From: VXPQ01 sp965248175
Lineage (GTDB): Bacteria; Bacteroidota; Rhodothermia; Rhodothermales; VXPQ01
Assembly (NCBI GenBank): GCA_965248175.1
Contig: OZ252093.1
Location: 2,852,001-2,916,000 of the forward strand
Length of the DNA stretch: 64,000 nt
Direction: 5' to 3'
Position 1 is the first letter of the stretch, and every line of letters begins with the position of its first letter. A program made the translations under genes and the position numbers. A model generated the notes under the pieces. The model had not been told where the DNA came from and searched no databases. It saw nothing but the letters and a program-made list of their open reading frames with translations. Shown piece by piece: positions 54,401-61,225 of the stretch.

Positions 54401-57400
54401 GGTATACCCCGCCAACCAACGCCAACGGCGCCGCTTTCGCGACGTTCGACTTCAAGGTCAGTGACGGCACGGACGACAGCGACGAGACATACACCATCAC
54501 CATTGACGTGAATGCCGTGAACGACCCGCCGGTGGCGATGACTGACACCGCCAACACCAGCCAGAACATTCCCGTCGTCATTGGCGTGTTGGAAAACGAC
54601 TCGGACGTGGATCCGGGGACTACCCTCCGCGTGGTCGAGGTGGGGTTCCCGACGGCCCCGAACAACGGGACCGCCGAGATCAACCCCAACGCGACCACCG
54701 TCACCTATACGCCCTACGTCAACGTCACCGGCACCGACACGTTTAGCTACGCCGTCACGGACGGGATCGCCACGGCCAACGTACCGGTGACCGTGACGAT
54801 CCTTCAGAGCGGCGCCAACGCGAACCTGTCGAACCTGACGATCTCGCAGGGGACGCTGATGCCGGATTTCGCCGCGACGACCCCGAGCTACGCCGTCCAC
54901 GTGGAGGCCCTTACAGACAGTGTGACGGTGACGCCGACGACGGCAGACGGCAACGCGACGGTGACGGTGAACGGCACGCCGGTGGACAGTGGGACTGCCA
55001 GCGGCGACATTGCCCTGACCGAGAATGACGTGACCCGCATCACGGTGGCGGTGACGGCCGCGGACGGGACGACCATCCAGACCACCGCCATCGACGTGAC
55101 CCAACCGCTCAGCGACAACGCGAACCTGTCGGGACTGACCATTTCTTCGGGGACGCTGACGCCGGTGTTCGCCGTGGGCGCCACGGACTATAGGGTCGAC
55201 GTCGGGAACGACGTGGCCAGAGTGACGGTGACGCCGGCCACGGAACACGCCGGCGCGACGGTGACGGTGAACGGCACGGCGGTGGCCAGTGGGAGTGCCA
55301 GCGGAGACATTGCCCTGTTCGAGGGTGGCACGAACATCATCAAAGTTGTAGTGACGGCCGCGGACGGGGTGACCATCAAGGCCTACACCATCATGGTCCG
55401 CCGGTCCCGGGCGCCCCTCAGGGTGGCGATTACGAGCGAGGCGTCGGCCCCGGTGGGCGGCGCCTTCGAGGTGACGATAGCCTTTATCAGGGCGGTGACG
55501 GATTTCGAGCAGAGCGACATCGCGGTGACGAATGGGACGGTAAACAGCTTCAGCGGGTCGGGGACGAGCTACACAGCCGAGATCGCCCCCTCTGCGAGCG
55601 GTTCGGTGACCGTGGAGGTGGGTGCGGACGTGGCCGAGGACGAGGCCGGCAACGGTAACCGGGCGGCGGAGCCGTTCGTCATCGAGGCGGATCTGACGGG
55701 ACCGGACGTGGAGATCACCAGCGAGGCCACGGCCCCGGTGGGCGGCGCCTTCGAGGTGACGATCGCCTTTGACGAGGCGGTGACGGGTTTCGAGCAGAGC
55801 GAGATCACGGTGACGAACGGTTCGGTGACCGGCTTCGGCGGGTCGGGGACGAGCTACACGGCCGAGATCACCCCCTCGGCGAGCGGTTCGGTGACCGTGG
55901 AGATTGCGGCGGACGTAGCTGAGGACGGGGCTGGCAACGGTAACCGGGCGGCGGCGGCGTTCGTCATCGAGGCGGATCTGACGGGACCGGACGTGGAGAT
56001 CACCAGCGAGGCCACGGCCCCGGTGGGCGGCGCCTTCGAGGTGACGATCGCCTTTGACGAGGCGGTGACGGGTTTCGAGCAGAGCGAGATCACGGTGACG
56101 AACGGTTCGGTGACCGGCTTCGGCGGGTCGGGGACGAGCTACACGGCCGAGATCACCCCCTCTGCGAGCGGTTCGGTGACCGTGGAGATTGCGGCGGACG
56201 TAGCCGAGGACGGGGCCGGCAACGGCAACCGGGCGGCGGAGCCGTTCGTCATCGAGGCGGATCTGACGGGACCGGACGTGGAGATCACCAGCGAGGCCAC
56301 GGCCCCGGTGGGCGGCGCCTTCGAGGTGACGATCGCCTTTGACGAGGCGGTGACGGGTTTCGAGCAGAGCGAGATCACGGTGACGAATGGGACGGTAAAC
56401 AGCTTCAGCGGGTCGGGGACGAGCTACACAGCCGAGATCGCCCCCTCTGCGAGCGGTTCGGTGACCGTGGAGATTGCGGCGGACGTAGCCGAGGACGGGG
56501 CCGGCAACGGCAACCGGGCGGCGGAGCCGTTCGTCATCGAGGCGGACCTGGAGCGGCCGGAGGTAACGATCGAAGGACCGACGGAGCGGGTGGGAATGGC
56601 GGGGTTCGAAGTGACGATCACCTTCTCGGAGCCGGTGGAGGGTTTTGAGCCGGAAGATATCCAGGTCAGCAACGGGATGGTGGCGGACTTCACCGAGGTG
56701 TCATCGAGTGAGTATCGAGCCATGATCAAGCCGGCTGAGGCGGGACAGGCGGTCGTGGTGGAGGTCCCCGAGGACGTGGCCGAGGACAGGGCCGGCAACG
56801 GCAACCGGGCGGCGGAGCCTTTCGAAGTGGAAACCAAGCTGGTGGTGAGCTACCAGGACGAGGACTACACGGCAACCGAAGGAGGTGAGACAGTGACAGT
56901 GACGGTGAAGCTGAGCCAGGGCTGGGACGAGGAGCTGGCGATTCCGATCCGGGTGACACGGCCGGAGGCGACGGAAGCCGGCGACTATACGGTCGAGGAC
57001 TTGGAAGAGTGGGATGCCCAGGAGGGCACCGGCAGGCTGACCTTCCCAGCCGAGGAAACGGAACAGGTGTTCACGATAGAGGCCAACCATGACGGGGACG
57101 GGGACGACGAGTCGGTACAGTTGGCGTTCGGGACGCTGCCGACGGGCGTGGTCGCGGGGAGTCCTGCGACGGCGACGGTGACGCTGGCGGACAAGGGACT
57201 GTTGGAACTGACAGTGCGTTTTGCGCAGGTGTCGTACGAGGTGAAGGAAGGTGAGGGTACCGACATCGCGGTGACCGTCTCGCCGGCCGCGGACCGGCGG
57301 GTGGAAGTACCGTTGGTGGTGGCGCCTAAAGGAGGGGCCACTGACGAGGACTACAGTGGGGTGCCGGCGAAGGTGGTGTTTGAGGAAGGCGAGAGTGAGG

Positions 57401-59238
57401 GGGCGATTTCCGTCGAGGTACTGGCGGATGAAGTGAACGATCCCGGGGAGGGGATTGTGCTGAGCTTTGGAGAGTTTCCGGAGGCGGTCATTGGGGGGGA
57501 GATCTCGCAGACAACAGTGAACTTCAGGCAGCACCGCACGGCGGAGCAGTTCTCGCAAACGCTTGAGGCGATGTTGGCGGTGATGGCGCGCTCGATGGGT
57601 GAGAGCGCACAGACGACCATCGAGGGTCGCTTCGAACGGCATCGTCAGTGGAGTCGTCTGGGGTCATCCGGTGGGGCGATGCAGACGCCGCAGCCGGAGA
57701 GCGGCCATAGGGCCACGGCTCCGAGTCCGCAAGAATCGGAATCAATAGGCAGCGAGGGCGCCATCGGCAAAGGAGCGCAAGGCTCCCTGGCGCAGAGCGC
57801 CTGGGGCGCAGCCAGCACCGGAGCCGCAACGGGATCGTGGAACGCGGAGCGTCGCAAAACGAGCATGCCGCGATCGCGGCTGCGGAATGTCTCGCTGGGT
57901 TTGTTGGGGAGCGTCGCGCGCTCCGGTCAAACGTCCGGCTCGCCTATGGAGCCTCGTGGGAGCGTCTACGGTCAGGATCGACCGTACGCTTCCGGGCTCG
58001 CAGACGCGCCGCCGGGACCGGTATCGGTGGACTTCTCGGCAATGAGGGATCGGTATCTCAGCCTTTCGCGGGTCTCCTTCGAGAGGTCCCTGGGAGAGAA
58101 TGAGAAGGAGACGAGCCGGGTTCCGGTGTTGTGGGGACAGGGCGATCTGCAGCGCTTCAACGGGGACTTGACGCGGCTCGGGATGGACTATCGAGGAGGT
58201 CTCGAGGCGGCTCACGTCGGGCTGGACCTCTATGCGAACGATCGGCTGCTCGCCGGGGCGTCGTTCATGCGCAGCCGGGGGGAGATCGATTACACCGACG
58301 ACGGGGTAGACGGGGTGCTGGAGAGTCGCATGAACACGGTTCACCCGTATCTGTACTGGCAGCCGAGCGTACGAGTGAGCGTGTGGGGCATTGGCGGCAT
58401 GGGGGCAGGTCAAGTGGATGTCACGGAGCCGGGCCGGATGCACGTCTTCGATGCCGACTTTCGGATGCTTGCCGCCGGAACGAGGGCGTTGCTAAGTCGT
58501 CGGGGCGGCAACGAATGGGGTCTGCGCGCGGATGCCTTCGCGACGCAACTCGGGACCGGCGCCTCGGAGGACATCGCGAAGGTGAGTGGTGAGGCGCACC
58601 GGGGCCGGTTGATGCTGGAATGGGTGCACGACAGGGCGCTGTCGCCGGGTAGATCGCTGAGCCTGAAGGCGGAGGCCGGCGGGCGTCTCGACGGGGGCGC
58701 TGCGGATCGTGGCGCCGGGGTGGAGACCGGTTTTCGTTTGGGGTACCTGGATGCGAACAGTGGACTGGACGTGGGGCTGCAGGGCCGGGTGCTGGTGGTG
58801 CATGAGAGCGACTACCGGGACTGGGGAGTGAGCGTGCAGGCGAGTTGGGACCCGGGGGAGAAGCAGCGCGGGTTCAGGGTGTCGGCGATGTCTTCGTCGG
58901 GCCAGGATGGAGGCGGTCGCACGACGCTGTGGAACAACGCGGATGCGGTCATGCGCCCGGCGGGTATAGGTTCGATGGGAATATCCAGGTACCGGACGGA
59001 AAGCGAGGTGGCCTACGCAGGCATGAAGGCGCCGGGCGTACCGGGTCTGCTGACGCCCTATAGCCGGCTGCGATGGACCGGACAGGGTCGGGAACTGGCT
59101 GTGGGGACCGCCTGGAGCCTAACGGATCGCACGCAGTTCGCGCTGCCCGCGACGCTGGAACTCGAAGGTGTCAGGCGAGAAAGCGTAACGGGGCGGCCCG
59201 ACCGCGGACTGACGCTGCGTATGTCGATCCCCTTCTGA
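51418..59238 (+). CDS. Giant modular surface protein B with autotransporter-like beta-barrel
   Basis: Start chosen at 51418 (MATEEAMPRSTRQIHAVDLS) because giant protein A begins MTTEEIMPGSTRQVHAVDLS; an ATG at 51412 and an earlier start at 51367 are open. About 2606 residues: conserved polar extension, signal peptide (RRRRGWWRAGVFLAAATLML then GFPAPAHAQ), a ~180-residue jelly-roll-like unique domain (SNTGQSNAGQTSVNPNDHAQ), about six FN3 repeats, cadherin-like units, two cadherin-like sandwiches, four 95-residue Ig-like units plus one divergent, two Calx-beta units, linker and C-terminal beta-barrel ending LRMSIPF. It lacks the five PKD units of A, and A lacks the unique N-terminal domain. Likely an outer-membrane adhesin. 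Confidence 0.9.
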   Translation: MATEEAMPRSTRQIHAVDLSYSPRMIQSTRPRPEAEARQSHSAAHRDGALAPNPPAGLFTESHPPTRRRRGWWRAGVFLAAATLMLGFPAPAHAQTVLVSNTGQSNAGQTSVNPNDHAQGFTTGQNTLGYSLTSIELGVGVAPGSGTLTVTVRGDDGSGDPGGNTLYTLNNPANVAAGLRTFTAPAGASLSANTQYFVQMVFAPNGSASYPRWDNTTSSLQDSGSAIGWSIRNERHVRTPGSTGWGSTNFTVLQIRVNGQIRAPAAPMNLSAAPDDGQVTLSWANPANNTITKYQYRRKTDTGTYGSWTDIPNSGDTTTSYTVTGLTNGTEYTFAVRAVNTGGNGAASTVTATPAPVPAAPTNLKAEVGDRRIGLTWDDPGDSTIDEYEYSTDGGTFSVISGSDDTTTSYTVTGLTNGTQYTFAVRAVNAVGNGAESSVTAKPLWPAPTGLVATAGQGRVTVEWNNGHDDIDDYYIYVYEDGVRRNTIFLPPGSGSTTTRTVYPLTNGTLYDFSVRALNGKESPTVTARPVSMPAPDNLTATEGDDRQTTLSWSDPGDDSIYKYQVSIDNGTTFTDISDSSKSTTTTTVTGLTNGTGYTLAVRGVNWWGYGAASTATATPLWPAPTNLVATPDSSRVFLEWDRNPGITDYRVDVSDGSSVSVSAGSGSKTIAAIASLINGTEYTFTVLATQNSVDSSWPAAVDRTPIADAPDAPDNLTATPSNGQVTLSWDDPENPTITKYRVSSNGGTSFTNISDSGASTTTTTVTGLTNGTQYTFAVRAVNTTGDGAAATTTATPVNDAPTASAKTVSIDEDTAYIFKEDDFGFASVKSGATLGHVKITALPGPNQGTLSVGGTAITGVTTPRQVTKTGLDAGNLTYTPPANANGAAFATFAFKVNDGVADSEVAYTITINVNAVNDPLTGSDKTVSTDEDFSYTFGEADFAFSDVDAGATLGHVKITSLPGSNQGTLYLDGVAIASVSPPRQVTKTELGSLRYTPPTNANGAAFATFDFKVSDGTDDSDETYTITIDVNAVNDPPVAMTDTANTSQNIPVVIGVLENDSDVDPGTTLRVVEVGFPTAPNNGTAEINPNATTVTYTPYVNVTGTDTFSYAVTDGIATANVPVTVTILQSGANANLSNLTISQGTLMPDFAATTPSYAVHVEALTDSVTVTPTTADGNATVTVNGTPVDSGTASGDIALTENDVTRITVAVTAADGTTIQTTAIDVTQPLSDNANLSGLTISSGTLTPVFAVGATDYRVDVGNDVARVTVTPATEHAGATVTVNGTAVASGSASGDIALFEGGTNIIKVVVTAADGVTIKAYTIMVRRSRAPLRVAITSEASAPVGGAFEVTIAFIRAVTDFEQSDIAVTNGTVNSFSGSGTSYTAEIAPSASGSVTVEVGADVAEDEAGNGNRAAEPFVIEADLTGPDVEITSEATAPVGGAFEVTIAFDEAVTGFEQSEITVTNGSVTGFGGSGTSYTAEITPSASGSVTVEIAADVAEDGAGNGNRAAAAFVIEADLTGPDVEITSEATAPVGGAFEVTIAFDEAVTGFEQSEITVTNGSVTGFGGSGTSYTAEITPSASGSVTVEIAADVAEDGAGNGNRAAEPFVIEADLTGPDVEITSEATAPVGGAFEVTIAFDEAVTGFEQSEITVTNGTVNSFSGSGTSYTAEIAPSASGSVTVEIAADVAEDGAGNGNRAAEPFVIEADLERPEVTIEGPTERVGMAGFEVTITFSEPVEGFEPEDIQVSNGMVADFTEVSSSEYRAMIKPAEAGQAVVVEVPEDVAEDRAGNGNRAAEPFEVETKLVVSYQDEDYTATEGGETVTVTVKLSQGWDEELAIPIRVTRPEATEAGDYTVEDLEEWDAQEGTGRLTFPAEETEQVFTIEANHDGDGDDESVQLAFGTLPTGVVAGSPATATVTLADKGLLELTVRFAQVSYEVKEGEGTDIAVTVSPAADRRVEVPLVVAPKGGATDEDYSGVPAKVVFEEGESEGAISVEVLADEVNDPGEGIVLSFGEFPEAVIGGEISQTTVNFRQHRTAEQFSQTLEAMLAVMARSMGESAQTTIEGRFERHRQWSRLGSSGGAMQTPQPESGHRATAPSPQESESIGSEGAIGKGAQGSLAQSAWGAASTGAATGSWNAERRKTSMPRSRLRNVSLGLLGSVARSGQTSGSPMEPRGSVYGQDRPYASGLADAPPGPVSVDFSAMRDRYLSLSRVSFERSLGENEKETSRVPVLWGQGDLQRFNGDLTRLGMDYRGGLEAAHVGLDLYANDRLLAGASFMRSRGEIDYTDDGVDGVLESRMNTVHPYLYWQPSVRVSVWGIGGMGAGQVDVTEPGRMHVFDADFRMLAAGTRALLSRRGGNEWGLRADAFATQLGTGASEDIAKVSGEAHRGRLMLEWVHDRALSPGRSLSLKAEAGGRLDGGAADRGAGVETGFRLGYLDANSGLDVGLQGRVLVVHESDYRDWGVSVQASWDPGEKQRGFRVSAMSSSGQDGGGRTTLWNNADAVMRPAGIGSMGISRYRTESEVAYAGMKAPGVPGLLTPYSRLRWTGQGRELAVGTAWSLTDRTQFALPATLELEGVRRESVTGRPDRGLTLRMSIPF
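55411..56550. repeat. Four tandem 285-bp units encoding Ig-like domains
   Basis: Units start at about 55411, 55696, 55981 and 56266, exactly 285 bases apart, and are nearly identical, encoding EITSEATAPVGGAFEVTIAF and SGSVTVEIAADVAEDGAGNG. Strong recent homogenisation. Confidence 0.95.
56820..59238. repeat. Large inverted repeat, arm B (3' part of giant gene B)
   Basis: Inverted, near-identical copy of 34515-36905 (Calx-beta units, linker, barrel). The linker is 17 residues or so longer here (EGAIGKGAQGSLAQSAWGAA). Similarity ends at the stop codon. Confidence 0.92.
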
Positions 59239-59399
59239 GGCGCTGATCCCGAGCAGTACGTGAAGTACGTGAAACCCTGTGCCGATCCGTACCAAAGGCG
59301 CGCCGTCAGCACCAGGGTGAACAACGCCCGGAACGAATATCCGTATATTCTGGTCCCGATGTCTCGACAGGTGTCATGTAACCCGAACGGAGGAAAGCT

Positions 59400-59975
59400 G
59401 TGAAGCACGTGGTCGATTGGGAAAGAGCCGAGTGCTATAAGGTGGAAGCGGTAGTCCGCGACCTCTGCGGCTACTTGCCTATGGAAGCGCCAGCAATCCA
59501 TGTCGAACCTCCGGAGCAAGTTCCCGGCAGCTACCACAATCTCCTGGTCCACAACGCCGGCATGACGGCCACTCTTGAGGCGCACTGGGGCCAACGGCTG
59601 GGCGTAGACCTCATAGCGGACGACCTGATTGTCAACGAACGCTCGCTCTACCGCTTCGTCGCGCTGTACACCGGGGAGGACAAACAGCGCCAGGTGGTGG
59701 AAATGGCCGTCATTCGCATCGCGTTGGACGCCTTCCCCGCGCTGTTGCGTCCGGAATTTATCGAAGGCGTCCGCCCTTTCGGGGGCATCCTGGCTCGCGC
59801 GGGCATCGCTTTTCGCGCCAGACCATCAGGATTTTTTCGGCTCGAAGCGGACGAATTTATCGCACGGAAAGCGAGCATAGCTTTCGGCGCAACGCTCTAC
59901 GGCCGGGTGAACGAACTGCGCGGTGAAAACGATGTGCTGCTATGCGAGACCGTGGAGATGTTGCCGCGCGCCTGA
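59400..59975 (+). CDS. Chorismate-lyase-like (UbiC-fold) protein, tentative
   Basis: A 191-residue protein starting with GTG; GGAGGAAA lies 4 bases upstream, strong support. The pattern SLYRFVALYTGEDKQRQVVE, EFIEGVRPFGGILARAGIAF and SGFFRLEADEF resembles the chorismate lyase/UTRA-like fold, with an Arg at the expected entry strand and a Gly-rich turn before the C-terminal strands. No ubiquinone gene is nearby, so a different aromatic or unknown ligand is possible. Function uncertain. Confidence 0.55.
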   Translation: MKHVVDWERAECYKVEAVVRDLCGYLPMEAPAIHVEPPEQVPGSYHNLLVHNAGMTATLEAHWGQRLGVDLIADDLIVNERSLYRFVALYTGEDKQRQVVEMAVIRIALDAFPALLRPEFIEGVRPFGGILARAGIAFRARPSGFFRLEADEFIARKASIAFGATLYGRVNELRGENDVLLCETVEMLPRA

Positions 59976-60042
59976 ACGCCCGAGAACGCTTGTCAAGCCG
60001 AATACCGGTCGGTGTCGAGCGGAACCCAACAGAGAGGGTTAC

Positions 60043-60150
60043 ATGCCCAAGATAGAGAACCCTGACGTCGCGCGAGTGTTCGACGAGTACCCGAAGCCGA
60101 TTGCGTCTCAAACCGGGATGCGGTTACCAGGGAATCGGGAAACGTTATAA
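60043..60150 (+). pseudogene. N-terminal fragment of a DUF1801 (YdhG-like) protein
   Basis: MPKIENPDVARVFDEYPKPI is the characteristic start of DUF1801 proteins, which are normally 110-140 residues. Here the frame leaves the family pattern at once and stops after 35 residues, its TAA overlapping the ATG of the next gene (TAATG). A deletion remnant. Confidence 0.6.
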
Positions 60151-61130
60151 TGGAAAAGAAAGAGGGGTGGCATCATAAAAAACTCTTCGTGCTCATGGCG
60201 ATCGCTTTGGTGGTCTCCCCCGGCCCGGTGTTGGCCCAGGACGGCTGGTACATGGGTATGGAGCTGGGGGTTGGAGTGGCCCCGAAAATGGACGTGAAGA
60301 CCGGGGGGGTGGATGATTGGGTATCGAGTGCGGATGCGGCGCATTCAGCGATCCGATGCGACAAGACCATAAACCCGGACGGTTTTCAGGTAGAAGAAGG
60401 AGCGTGTGGCAATACCCCTTCGACTTGGGGACCCATGGACGAGTCGTTCGATGGCGGAAGGGGGATCCTGGCCGGTTTGGCCTTGGGGTATCGCAGGGGA
60501 AACTTCAGGGCCGAGGGCGAATATTTCTATCGCAGCGCAACCCATGGGAGCACGGATGTTCCCTACGATTCCGCAACAAACTATGACCCCGGGACGGATC
60601 CGGGATTCCAGACCGTCATGGATGGAGTCGATGACGTGTTGTCGCACAACGTTTTCGCCAACTTGTACTACGACTTTCACTCTGATTCGAAGTTGACGCC
60701 GTCTCTGGGGATTGGAGTCGGATTTGCGAAGGTCTCGCTTGCGTATCGGACCTTCTGGCGCCGGACGAATGACCCCGAGAACATCACGGTATTCGATACT
60801 GAGGGGTTGCCTGGCGATGAGCTGGCGAAAGCCCAGGCGTTAAACCTGGAAATTGCCGGCGCGATCACCACGGACAGAGCTAAATTGTCGGATTTGCTGC
60901 TCGGCTACCAGGCGGTGGCGGGCCTGGATTATCAGGCGAGCGATCCGGTCACCATCGGGATCAAGTTCCGATGGGCGAGTTTCGGTGAATTCGATGACGA
61001 GTCGGCATATGACTCTCTCCGCGATCATGCGTCGGTGGCCGGTAACCCGCCGGTCCCCGTTACCTACTATGTAAAGACGGATGACATTCGGTTCCGGGGA
61101 ATCAGCCTCAACATGAAGTATCGGTTCTGA
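60150..61130 (+). CDS. Outer-membrane beta-barrel protein (P44/Msp2-like)
   Basis: A 326-residue protein with signal peptide KLFVLMAIALVVSPGPVLAQ (about residues 11-31). The mature part alternates amphipathic strands (WYMGMELGVGVAPKMDVKTG, GILAGLALGYRRGNFRAEGE, NVFANLYYDFHSDSKLTPSL) and ends ISLNMKYRF with terminal Phe, the signature recognised by the BAM complex. Pattern matches small porin/antigen barrels of the P44/Msp2 type. Ligand or pore function unknown. Confidence 0.83.
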   Translation: MEKKEGWHHKKLFVLMAIALVVSPGPVLAQDGWYMGMELGVGVAPKMDVKTGGVDDWVSSADAAHSAIRCDKTINPDGFQVEEGACGNTPSTWGPMDESFDGGRGILAGLALGYRRGNFRAEGEYFYRSATHGSTDVPYDSATNYDPGTDPGFQTVMDGVDDVLSHNVFANLYYDFHSDSKLTPSLGIGVGFAKVSLAYRTFWRRTNDPENITVFDTEGLPGDELAKAQALNLEIAGAITTDRAKLSDLLLGYQAVAGLDYQASDPVTIGIKFRWASFGEFDDESAYDSLRDHASVAGNPPVPVTYYVKTDDIRFRGISLNMKYRF

Positions 61131-61225
61131 CCGGCAGCTGTGGGGTTAAGCAAAGGGTCCCCGCCGTCGTACGGCAACGGGAACCCTTTGTTGAGTATAA
61201 GCCGAGAGAGAACTTCGACTGTCGT

